Assembly: GCA_044353905.1 (NCBI GenBank)
Contig: JBILBA010000028.1
Coordinates: 1 to 11,704, forward strand
Origin: MWH-TA3 sp044353905
Lineage (GTDB): Bacteria > Actinomycetota > Actinomycetes > Actinomycetales > Microbacteriaceae
Reading direction: 5' to 3'
Length of the DNA: 11,704 nt
The notes beneath the pieces were generated by a model, which saw only the letters and a list, made by a program, of their open reading frames with translations, made no database searches and had not been told where the DNA came from. Positions 1 to 6,889 of the stretch are shown piece by piece. Both the position numbers and the translations under genes were made by a program. Each line of letters opens with the position of its first letter. Positions within the stretch are counted from its first letter, which is position 1.

Positions 1-37
1 GTTTGATGAGGACGAGAGTGTCCTGAAGTTCGGTCAT
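1..37 (-). CDS. ndk: Nucleoside diphosphate kinase, N-terminal fragment (gene runs out of the window)
   Basis: Only the first 12 codons are visible, reading M-T-E-L-Q-D-T-L-V-L-I-K. This matches the usual opening of nucleoside diphosphate kinase, where a short lead is followed by T-L-V-L-I-K and then P-D-G; the P-D-G would lie just outside the window. The enzyme moves the terminal phosphate of ATP to other NDPs through a phosphohistidine. The ATG overlaps the stop of the DUF4233 gene in an ATGA junction, and an AAAGGA Shine-Dalgarno sequence lies 6 bases upstream. It is therefore the last visible gene of the ileS-folC-DUF4233 operon. The call rests on few residues, but the position downstream of folC and DUF4233, as in many actinobacteria, supports it. 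Confidence 0.8.
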   Translation of the reverse strand, partial: MTELQDTLVLIK

Positions 38-378
38 TGTTGTTCCTTTCGACGGTCAAGTTGTTGTCCCTTGACGAGGCAATACGTGAAAAAGATGATG
101 CACACGAGCCACGCCGCGCCCCACATTGGCTCGGTGACGACGGGCAATGCCAGGAGTGCTTGCGACGCGTACACGATCGGGTGAAGTCCGCGACGGAGAG
201 TCGCTTGGGCTATGGCAAGCATGGCGATCAAGACGACCGCACTGACGAGCACCTCGAGCCACTGCTGCTTGTGGAGCCCCGCCATCGCAATCGCACCAAA
301 CACGATGGTGGCCATCTCGACGCCGAACGCGACGCTCAGCAGTGATTCGGTTGCGCTGCGCTGTCGGCGTTCGCTCAT
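34..378 (-). CDS. DUF4233 family small membrane protein
   Basis: This is a 114-residue protein of unknown function. Its hydrophobicity suggests four membrane segments at about residues 12-33, 41-60, 64-83 and 86-103. The N-terminus is basic (MSERRQRS) and the C-terminal tail is charged (QLDRRKEQQ). Size, layout and position between folC and ndk fit the actinobacterial DUF4233 family, which is usually found directly after folC. The ATG at 378 overlaps the folC stop (ATGA), with a GGAG Shine-Dalgarno sequence 8 bases upstream. The stop overlaps the ndk start in the same way. Translation is therefore probably coupled on both sides. No catalytic motif is visible. A link to folate or nucleotide metabolism is suggested only by the neighbours. 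Confidence 0.85.
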   Translation of the reverse strand: MSERRQRSATESLLSVAFGVEMATIVFGAIAMAGLHKQQWLEVLVSAVVLIAMLAIAQATLRRGLHPIVYASQALLALPVVTEPMWGAAWLVCIIFFTYCLVKGQQLDRRKEQQ

Positions 379-1715
379 GTCCAGTTCTCCGTTCGGGCGA
401 GGGTGATGGTGTCACCCACGAGAGTGATACTTCCCGTGACCATAATCGCATCTGACGGGCCGCACATCGACGAGGCAGTCTCGAGTGCCGCGGTGAGTGT
501 CGGTTCCGCGCTCACCCGGTCAGCACCGACCAGTGCCGCGACAATGTCGGACAGGTCGTTCGCTTGCATCGCGCGATCCGAACCGGATTGCGTGCAGATG
601 AATCCCGCGACGACTGGGTCTAGGGCCTCGATAATGCCGCGGGCGTCCTTGTCATCCAGGACCCCAATCACGCACCACACCTTGTCGAACGGAAGGACGT
701 CGCGAATCGCGGCGGCGAGTGCGAGTGCGCCGTGTGGATTGTGGGCGGCGTCAACAATGATGGGTGGGTTCGCGGCAAGGTACTGAAGTCGACCGGGGCT
801 CGTGACGTTCCCCAGCGCGATACTGAGAATCTCGTCGGGGATTGGCCGCGATCCGTTTCCGAATAGCGATTCCACTGCGGCGATGGCCAAAGTTGCGTTG
901 TGAGCCTGGTGACGACCGTGCAACGTGACCGGAACGTCGCGATAGGCCGCGGCTCGACCGCGGATTTGCATCACTTGCCCACCAACAGCGGAAACGCTCG
1001 ACATCAGTTCGAAGGCCTCGCCCTCGACGACAAGTTCGCCCTCCATCATCTCGGCGGCCGCGACGATTTCCGCCATCGCATCGGGTTCTTGCACCGCGGT
1101 GACCACGATGCTGCCCGGCTTGATGATTCCCGCTTTGGTGCGGGCGATGTCGGTGATGGTGTTCCCGAGGAATTCCGCGTGGTCGATTCCGATGGGTGCA
1201 AAGACCGCAACATCGGCATCGGCGACGTTCGTTGAATCCCATGCACCGCCCATTCCGACCTCGAGGATGGCGACATCGACCGGAGCGTCGGCGAAAGCCG
1301 CGAGCGTGAGAATCGTGAGCGTTTCGAAATAGGTCAGCGGAACTTCGCCGTCGGTGACCAGGTCTTCGTCGACCATGTTGATGTATGGCTCGACGTCGCG
1401 CCAGTTCTCGACGAACTTTTCGTCGCTAATGGGTTCACCGTCGATCATGATGCGTTCGGTGACAAAACGCAGGTGCGGGCTCGTCATCAGGCCGGTGCGA
1501 AGTCCGTGAGCGCGGCACAGCGCTTCAATCATGCGCGAGGTCGACGTCTTGCCGTTCGTTCCGGTGACGTGGACAATCGCATAGGACTGTTGGGGATTTC
1601 CCAGGTATTCGACTGCTTTTCGAGTCGCATGAAGTCGCGGTTGAGGGGCGCGTTCGCCGATTCGCGCGACGAGCGACTCGAAGATTGTCGCGACCTCGGC
1701 GCGGAAGTCGGTCAC
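375..1715 (-). CDS. folC: Bifunctional folylpolyglutamate synthase / dihydrofolate synthase
   Basis: This cytosolic ligase of 446 residues adds L-glutamate to folates using ATP. In bacteria the same enzyme family often also converts dihydropteroate to dihydrofolate. The Mur-ligase-like ATP loop TGTNGKTST is at residues 51-59. GMGGAWDSTN is at 154-163, DHAEFLG at 178-184, AGIIKPG at 195-201, GRHQAHNA at 268-275 and DAAHNPHG at 322-329, all in the order expected for FolC. Length is normal for the family. The start is a GTG at 1715 that overlaps the ileS stop (GTGA). The stop overlaps the DUF4233 ATG. There is no room for a separate promoter, so expression should follow the ileS transcript. Whether it has both activities cannot be told from sequence alone. 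Confidence 0.96.
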   Translation of the reverse strand: MTDFRAEVATIFESLVARIGERAPQPRLHATRKAVEYLGNPQQSYAIVHVTGTNGKTSTSRMIEALCRAHGLRTGLMTSPHLRFVTERIMIDGEPISDEKFVENWRDVEPYINMVDEDLVTDGEVPLTYFETLTILTLAAFADAPVDVAILEVGMGGAWDSTNVADADVAVFAPIGIDHAEFLGNTITDIARTKAGIIKPGSIVVTAVQEPDAMAEIVAAAEMMEGELVVEGEAFELMSSVSAVGGQVMQIRGRAAAYRDVPVTLHGRHQAHNATLAIAAVESLFGNGSRPIPDEILSIALGNVTSPGRLQYLAANPPIIVDAAHNPHGALALAAAIRDVLPFDKVWCVIGVLDDKDARGIIEALDPVVAGFICTQSGSDRAMQANDLSDIVAALVGADRVSAEPTLTAALETASSMCGPSDAIMVTGSITLVGDTITLARTENWT

Positions 1716-4700
1716 GCCTTTTCCAGTCCGACGCGAATGCGTGCGTCGTCGCCGACCTCGGTGGTTCCCGAAGCGCCTTCAACGAACTCGAGTTCGACCG
1801 CGAGAGTCTCGCCGGCCATGAGTTCCTGATGTGTGCGCATCGCGGCGATCGTGCCAGCATCGCTTTCCAGCTCGAGGCGAATTCGATCGCTTACGTCGAG
1901 CCCCGCATCTTTTCGTGCCTGCTGGACCGCTCGAACGACATCCCGAGCAAGACCTTCGGCCGCAAGTTCGGGAGTCACGACGGTGTCGAGAACAACGAAC
2001 CCGGCGTTACCGAGGAACGAGACCGCGACCGTCTCGTCCGCAACATCGAGAACGAGGTCGTATTCGCCCGCCTCGAGCGCGATTCCGCCCGCGATGACGA
2101 CATCGCCGTCGACCGACCAATCCCCCGCCTTCGTTGCGGCGATGACCTGCTGAACCTGCCCGCCGATGCGCGGGCCGAGCGTCCGTGAGTTGACCGAGAG
2201 TCGGCGTGTAATTCCGTATTCGCCGATTGATTCCTCACGGAGTTCGACAACCGAGACGGTCTTGACATTGATTTCGTCGCGCAGGATGTCGGTGAATTCG
2301 GGAATCGTCGGTGCTGCGGGGACGACGACCGTCAGGGTCGCCAACGGAAGGCGGACGCGCAGTCCCTTCGATTTGCGCAACGCGAGTGCTGCCGAGGCGA
2401 CCTCGCGGACACGATCCATCGCCATGACGAGCGCGTCGTCCGCGGGAAACTCGGTCGCGTCAGGCCAATCGGTCAGGTGAACGCTCTCTCCGCCGGTCAG
2501 TCCACGCCAGACCTCTTCCGTCACGAGCGGTGCGAGCGGCGCAGCGATGCGGCACACGGTTTCGAGGACGGTGTAAAGAGTGTCGACGGCATCGCGATCG
2601 TTGCCATCCCAGAATCGGTCTCGCGAACGACGGACATACCAGTTGGTCAACACGTCGGCGAAGTCGCGAATCGCCGAGGCCGCCATCGGGCTGTCCAGAG
2701 CGTCGAGGTCAGTCGTGACTCTTTCGATGAGCTGGCGAGTCTTGGCTAGTAAATAGCGATCGAGAACGTGGGTCGAGTCGGTTCGGCGAACGGCGTCGAC
2801 GTCACCCGCATACAGGGTGAAGAAATAGTAGGTACTCCAGAGCGGCAACAGGAACTGGCGAACCGATTCGCGGATGCCCTCCTCGGTGACGACGAGGTTT
2901 CCCCCTCGGATGACGCTCGACGACATGAGGAACCAGCGCATCGCGTCGGCGCCATCGCGTTCGAAGACCTCGGACACGTCGGGGTAGTTCCTTAGCGACT
3001 TCGACATCTTCTGCCCGTCGTTACCCAGAACGATTCCGTGACTGATGACGTTGGTGAAGGCTGGGCGATCGAACAGTGCGGTCGACAACACGTGCAACGT
3101 GTAGAACCAGCCGCGCGTCTGCCCGATGTATTCGACGATGAAGTCGGCCGGGTTGTGCGTGTCAAACCATTCGCGGTTCTCGAACGGATAGTGAACCTGC
3201 GCGAACGGCATCGAACCCGAGTCGAACCACACGTCGAGAACGTCGGTGATGCGGCGCATCGTCGATTTGCCGGTCGGGTCGTCCGGGTTCGGGCGCGTCA
3301 GTTCGTCGATCGCGGGGCGGTGAAGGTCGGTCGGGCGAACACCGAAGTCGGCCTCGAGCTCGTCGAGTGAACCGTACACATCGATGCGCGGGTACTCCGG
3401 GTCGTCACTCTTCCACACCGGAATCGGGCTGCCCCAATAGCGATTGCGCGAGATTGACCAGTCGCGAGCGCCGCTGACCCATTTGCCGAACTGGCCGTCC
3501 TTGACGTTGTCGGGCACCCAGTTGATTTCTTGGTTTAGTTCGCCCATGCGGTCGCGGAATTCCGGGACGCGGATAAACCACGACGACACGGCCTTGTAGA
3601 TGAGCGGGTTGCGGCATCTCCAGCAGTGCGGATACGAGTGGTCGTAGGACTTTTGCTGCATCAGACGGCCGTCGGCCTTGAGTTTCTGGGTCAACGGCTT
3701 ATTGGCGTCGAACACGTGGAGTCCCACGACGTCGCTGACTTCGGGCAGGAACTTCCCCGAATCGTCAACCGACACGATGACGGGGATTCCCGCCGCGGCA
3801 CAGATGATCTGGTCGTCCTCACCGTAGGCGGGGGCTTGGTGGACAATTCCGGTGCCCTCACCCGTGGCAACGTACTCAGCGACCAGGATCTGCCAGGCGT
3901 TCTCCATGCCTTCCGCATCCGCGTAGTAGTCCCATAAGCGCGTGTAGGTGATTCCGCTCAAGTCTGACCCCACAAAAGTGGCGGTCACGGCCTGGTTTGC
4001 CGCCGCTGCATCGTCGTAGCCCAGTTCTTTGGCGTACGCACCGACGGTGTCGGCGGCCAAAAGGAAGTTCTCGCCGTCGGCGACGGCACCGTTAGGTCCC
4101 GCGGGAAGCACCGAATACGAAATAGTGGGGCCAACTGCGAGCGCCGCGTTGGTCGGCAGAGTCCACGGTGTTGTCGTCCAGGCGAGTGCGTTGACCCCGA
4201 CGAGACCGAGCGATTCAGCCTTTGCACCGGTCAGCGGGAATGTGACCGTGACGGATTGGTCTTGGCGCGACTTGTAGACGTCGTCGTCCATGCGCAGTTC
4301 GTGGTTCGACAGCGGGGTCTGGTCTCGCCAGCAATAGGGCAGTACTCGGTATCCCTCGTAGGCCAGTCCCTTTTCGTGCAACTGTTTGAACGCCCAGATG
4401 ACGCTCTCCATGAACGTGATGTCGAGAGTCTTGTAGTCGTTCTCGAAGTCAACCCAGCGCGCTTGGCGGGTAACGTACTCTTCCCATTCCTTGGTGTACT
4501 TGAGAACGGACTCTTTCGCGGCCGCGTTGAAGGCTGCGAGCCCCATCTCTTCGATCTGCGACTTGTCGGTGATTCCGAGCTGGCGTTCGGCCTCGAGTTC
4601 CGCGGGAAGACCGTGCGTGTCCCACCCGAATCGACGGTGAACCTGTTTGCCGCGCATCGTTTGGTAACGAGGGAACAGATCTTTGGCGTACCCGGTTAGA

Positions 4701-4897
4701 AGGTGACCGTAGTGCGGCAGACCGTTGGCGAAGGGCGGGCCGTCGTAGAACACCCATTCGTCACAACCTTCGCGGTTGGCGATCGATTTGCGGAACGTGT
4801 CGTTGGTTGCCCAGTACGCAAGAACTTCGTGCTCGATTGCGGGGAACGACGGGGACGGTTGAACACCGGTCGTCTCGCGGTGGCGGGGGTACGTCAT
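1712..4897 (-). CDS. ileS: Isoleucyl-tRNA synthetase, long (eukaryote-like, type 2) form
   Basis: This class I synthetase of 1061 residues charges tRNA-Ile in the cytosol. The HIGH-type motif is HYGH at residues 62-65, within PPFANGLPHYGH. KMSKS is at 630-634. The editing (CP1) domain lies between them, with WTTTPWTLPTN at 240-250 and GTGIVHQAPAYGEDD at 348-362. WCR/CRN residues of the catalytic core are near 425-430, followed by an anticodon-binding helical domain and a long C-terminal extension. The length and the GWDTHGLPAE segment (91-100) fit the IleS type 2 branch. Family members of that branch are often poorly sensitive to mupirocin; this is inference here. The ATG at 4897 is preceded by GAGGAG (4908-4903) with 5 bases between. 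A T-box leader controls it, and it is the first gene of the folC-DUF4233-ndk operon. Confidence 0.98.
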   Translation of the reverse strand: MTYPRHRETTGVQPSPSFPAIEHEVLAYWATNDTFRKSIANREGCDEWVFYDGPPFANGLPHYGHLLTGYAKDLFPRYQTMRGKQVHRRFGWDTHGLPAELEAERQLGITDKSQIEEMGLAAFNAAAKESVLKYTKEWEEYVTRQARWVDFENDYKTLDITFMESVIWAFKQLHEKGLAYEGYRVLPYCWRDQTPLSNHELRMDDDVYKSRQDQSVTVTFPLTGAKAESLGLVGVNALAWTTTPWTLPTNAALAVGPTISYSVLPAGPNGAVADGENFLLAADTVGAYAKELGYDDAAAANQAVTATFVGSDLSGITYTRLWDYYADAEGMENAWQILVAEYVATGEGTGIVHQAPAYGEDDQIICAAAGIPVIVSVDDSGKFLPEVSDVVGLHVFDANKPLTQKLKADGRLMQQKSYDHSYPHCWRCRNPLIYKAVSSWFIRVPEFRDRMGELNQEINWVPDNVKDGQFGKWVSGARDWSISRNRYWGSPIPVWKSDDPEYPRIDVYGSLDELEADFGVRPTDLHRPAIDELTRPNPDDPTGKSTMRRITDVLDVWFDSGSMPFAQVHYPFENREWFDTHNPADFIVEYIGQTRGWFYTLHVLSTALFDRPAFTNVISHGIVLGNDGQKMSKSLRNYPDVSEVFERDGADAMRWFLMSSSVIRGGNLVVTEEGIRESVRQFLLPLWSTYYFFTLYAGDVDAVRRTDSTHVLDRYLLAKTRQLIERVTTDLDALDSPMAASAIRDFADVLTNWYVRRSRDRFWDGNDRDAVDTLYTVLETVCRIAAPLAPLVTEEVWRGLTGGESVHLTDWPDATEFPADDALVMAMDRVREVASAALALRKSKGLRVRLPLATLTVVVPAAPTIPEFTDILRDEINVKTVSVVELREESIGEYGITRRLSVNSRTLGPRIGGQVQQVIAATKAGDWSVDGDVVIAGGIALEAGEYDLVLDVADETVAVSFLGNAGFVVLDTVVTPELAAEGLARDVVRAVQQARKDAGLDVSDRIRLELESDAGTIAAMRTHQELMAGETLAVELEFVEGASGTTEVGDDARIRVGLEKA

Positions 4898-5069
4898 GGG
4901 GGCTCCTCGTGGTTTTTCTCACCGAGGACGAGAATCGCTTCCCGCGGTACCACCCCGTTTGCCCTTTCGGACCACTCGTTGACTGCTGTAACGGGCTTAC
5001 CCGCGCGGGTCTAGTTGGCCTGGGCCGTTCTTCCGCGGACTCCCCGGTGATGGCCGGCTCAACGTCGTT
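4898..5069 (-). promoter_or_regulatory. T-box riboswitch (tRNA-Ile sensing, translational type) in the ileS leader
   Basis: Read on the minus strand, the leader holds GGGTGGTACCGCG at 4955-4943, an almost exact copy of the T-box consensus AGGGTGGNACCGCG. Its TGGT (4952-4949) can pair with the ACCA end of uncharged tRNA-Ile, which has discriminator A. Upstream is a short Stem I region (5058-5024) closed by GCCG/CGGC. It carries ATC at 5051-5049, an isoleucine codon able to pair with the GAU anticodon and followed by the usual A. Downstream, TCCTCG (4928-4923) can pair with CGAGGA (4909-4904), covering the ileS Shine-Dalgarno. No U-run terminator is present. The element therefore fits the short-Stem-I, translation-controlling T-boxes known upstream of actinobacterial ileS. 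Uncharged tRNA-Ile should free the ribosome site. Exact helix boundaries are by eye. Confidence 0.93.
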
Positions 5070-5075
5070 GTGTCT

Positions 5076-5104
5076 AGTGTACGCGAACGAGGGCGAGGCG
5101 TAGG
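5076..5104 (-). promoter_or_regulatory. Candidate ileS operon promoter
   Basis: The minus strand carries TACACT (5081-5076), a TAnnnT -10 element. It would place the transcript start near A5069, just before the T-box Stem I. The region where a -35 element should be (about 5104-5099, CCTACG) is a poor match. The position is reasonable because the whole T-box must be transcribed, but the sequence support is modest. Confidence 0.4.
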
Positions 5105-5128
5105 CTGGATTCAACTCGAAGGAGCAAC

Positions 5129-5635
5129 ATGTCCACGATTTCCACCCGCCCCGGTCAGGGGATCGCGCTTGCGATCAGCATTGCGGTGCCGTTCATCATC
5201 GGCGGTCTTGGCGCATTGTCGACCGCGGGGAACGTTGACGGATGGTACGCCGAGGCAAACGTCGCACCGTGGACGCCACCCAACTGGGTGTTCGGCCCGG
5301 TCTGGTCGGTCCTCTATGTTTTAATCGGGGTGTCGTTCTGGCGTGCATGGCGAATGCCGTCCAGCCCAGCCCGCACCGCCGGTATTCGACTGTTCATTTG
5401 GCAGTTGGCGCTCAACGCCATCTGGACGCCGATTTTCTTCTCGGGGTTCCCGCTCATCGGCCAGACTGCCTTCTGGCTCGGCGTGGTCATCATCCTCGTG
5501 ATGGATGTTCTCGTGTGGATGACGATCGTGAAGTTCAAGGAGGTCGACATCTGGTCGGCCCGCTTGCTGATTCCTTACGAGGCGTGGCTGTTCATCGCGT
5601 CGACGCTCAACATTTATCTCGCGCTCTTCAACTAG
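5129..5635 (+). CDS. tspO: TspO/MBR family tryptophan-rich sensory protein
   Basis: This is a 168-residue integral membrane protein of the TspO/MBR (translocator protein) family. The family binds porphyrins and, in eukaryotes, cholesterol, and is tied to oxidative stress and tetrapyrrole handling in bacteria. Five hydrophobic segments lie at about residues 11-32, 54-73, 86-104, 110-133 and 144-166. The family signature is clear: WY at 39-40, WTPPNWVFGPVWSVLY at 48-63, WQLALNAIWTPIFF at 91-104, and LLIPYEAWLFIASTLN at 146-161. Length is typical. The ATG at 5129 follows AAGGAG with 6 bases between. It is divergent from ileS and convergent with the LANTG surface protein, so it is probably a single-gene unit. 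A TAGGCT at 5101-5106 could be its -10, but no good -35 is seen. Its ligand cannot be read from the sequence. Confidence 0.95.
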   Translation: MSTISTRPGQGIALAISIAVPFIIGGLGALSTAGNVDGWYAEANVAPWTPPNWVFGPVWSVLYVLIGVSFWRAWRMPSSPARTAGIRLFIWQLALNAIWTPIFFSGFPLIGQTAFWLGVVIILVMDVLVWMTIVKFKEVDIWSARLLIPYEAWLFIASTLNIYLALFN

Positions 5636-5665
5636 AAACCCCGCGTGACAATGCGGTGCGATTTG

Positions 5666-6757
5666 TTACGCCCTCGAACGACGCCGAACAGCGAGCGCAA
5701 TCAATGACGCCACCAGGCCGATTGCCAATAACCCGGAAGCGCTCGAATCCGCGCCGGTATTCGCAAGGTTTTCGTTTGCTGTCGACGGTGAGTGCTCCCA
5801 ATTGACAACACGGGTTCGATCGCTGATTCCGGCAAAAACGAACGCATCGGATTCAAGTTCCGTGTCGGACGCCGCATCGGCAATGGCGATGCCGGTCCCC
5901 TCTTGCCAGCCACTCATGACTGGGTCGTTGCTCACGCTCGCATCAACGAAATAGACCTTGGCAAGAGCGACGTATTCAACGGTTTCCCCTGGCGCAAGGT
6001 CGGGCACGCGATAGTAGAGCTGTGCGAGATTGCCTCCGTTACCATGGCCGCCCGACGTCCATGTGTTTTCGTCGATGTCAACGAGGGGCGAAATTGAACC
6101 GGCTTGACCAACTGCATATTTGGCGACATACGTTGTCGTGCTCGTGCCGCCTACACGGTCATCGGTCACCCACACGTAGTTGTCGGCGTCGGTGACAACA
6201 GTCGTACCTGTTCCGTAGTCGACTGCGTAATCACCCATGAGCCCGTCGGTGTCGGTGTAGCTCACGATGGTGTTGTCATCTTGGGATGTGTCAAAGGCAA
6301 TACTGAATATCTGCCCCGCTACTGTCGCGTCATCCGTGTTGGTGATGGTGTAGCGCATCCGAACCGTGTCGCCGGCGGCGAAGAAACGGAATTCGGTGAC
6401 AAGTGACAACAGGCCGTCCCAAGTGTCAATCGTTTGAGCGTCGCAGGTAAGGACCTGGTCAGCGCCATCTGCGGTTAGATCAGCGGGGGCCGAACATTGC
6501 GCATCAGTAAAAGGAACTCCGCCGTCGGAGGTCAGCCTCGCCTGAATGATGTCCCACATTGGCCGGGTGTAATCGTCGTCCACTCGGGCCCTGACGGAGG
6601 CCGCATCCATGTCGCGGAATACCCACTTGTTGTTGTTGGGTCCGACAAAAACATCATCGCCGGGCACATACGACGCAGCATGAGCGGGGGCAATCCCGGC
6701 GATGGCGCACAGTGCGGCAACCACCGCGATACTCCACAAATAACCCTGCTGTTTCAT
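5666..6757 (-). CDS. Secreted surface protein with LANTG (LPxTG-like) sorting signal, function unknown
   Basis: I do not recognise the central domain. From the ATG at 6757 the protein has 363 residues. It starts with a signal peptide (basic MKQQ, hydrophobic core, AHA cleavage site near residue 27). It ends with a sortase signal: LANTG, then a hydrophobic stretch of about 20 residues, then RRRSRA. The LAxTG form is the one favoured by actinobacterial sortases of class E type. The middle is acidic and rich in T, D, V and aromatic residues. It looks like beta-sandwich material, with two cysteines (QCSAP and LTCDA) that could form a disulfide. An ATG at 6763 is also in frame, but the only Shine-Dalgarno-like AGG lies 1 base from it and 7 bases from the ATG at 6757, so the second start is preferred. 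No sortase gene is in the window. It converges on tspO with 30 bases between. Confidence 0.82.
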   Translation of the reverse strand: MKQQGYLWSIAVVAALCAIAGIAPAHAASYVPGDDVFVGPNNNKWVFRDMDAASVRARVDDDYTRPMWDIIQARLTSDGGVPFTDAQCSAPADLTADGADQVLTCDAQTIDTWDGLLSLVTEFRFFAAGDTVRMRYTITNTDDATVAGQIFSIAFDTSQDDNTIVSYTDTDGLMGDYAVDYGTGTTVVTDADNYVWVTDDRVGGTSTTTYVAKYAVGQAGSISPLVDIDENTWTSGGHGNGGNLAQLYYRVPDLAPGETVEYVALAKVYFVDASVSNDPVMSGWQEGTGIAIADAASDTELESDAFVFAGISDRTRVVNWEHSPSTANENLANTGADSSASGLLAIGLVASLIALAVRRRSRA

Positions 6758-6803
6758 TCGCATACCTATCGATCGTTAGTCCGTGTTCTGAACCTAGCTG
6801 GTT

Positions 6804-6830
6804 TTGCGTCAATTGAGCCTGTTGTAGATT
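6804..6830 (+). promoter_or_regulatory. Candidate valS promoter
   Basis: TTGCGT (6804-6809) and TAGATT (6825-6830) could be -35 and -10 elements with a 15-base spacer, short of the usual 17. This would leave a leader of about 50 bases before the valS ATG. Another pairing (TTGAGC at 6813-6818 with TAGTCA at 6836-6841, 17-base spacer) has a better spacer but a poorer -10. Either would lie within the divergent gap shared with the surface-protein gene. Confidence 0.3.
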
Positions 6831-6848
6831 TGGCGTAGTCAAATGTGA

Positions 6849-6867
6849 GGCAGCCATACCCGCTGCC
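6849..6867 (+). repeat. 6-bp hairpin in the valS leader
   Basis: GGCAGC (6849-6854) and GCTGCC (6862-6867) form a perfect 6-bp stem with a 7-base loop, 13 bases upstream of the GAGG ribosome-binding site. There is no T-box sequence in this leader and no U-run, so it is neither a T-box nor an intrinsic terminator. It could stabilise the mRNA start or be incidental. Confidence 0.4.
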
Positions 6868-6889
6868 GCCGATAGTGAAAGAGGCTCCC

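Noticed and set aside
1685..2188. A 167-codon plus-strand open frame opposite the ileS 3' end and folC start
   Set aside because: It is a shadow of the ileS reading frame, with skewed composition (many R, D, E) and no recognisable motif.
5636..5665. Hairpin CCGC/GCGG (5641-5644 and 5653-5656) as a terminator between tspO and the surface-protein gene
   Set aside because: The stem is only 4 bp with an 8-base loop and there is no U-run on either side.
6690..6757. Lipoprotein signal in the surface protein because of the cysteine in its hydrophobic core
   Set aside because: The residue before the cysteine is leucine, not Gly/Ala/Ser, so there is no lipobox. The AHA site fits signal peptidase I, and the LANTG tail supports wall anchoring.
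6845..6889. GTG at 6845 as the valS start
   Set aside because: The extra 15 residues are not conserved-looking and overlap a hairpin. A proper GAGG ribosome site lies 5 bases before the ATG at 6890.
6764..6889. A T-box or other riboswitch upstream of valS
   Set aside because: No GGGTGGNACCGCG-like sequence and no valine specifier arrangement. The gap is only about 130 bases and is shared with a divergent gene.
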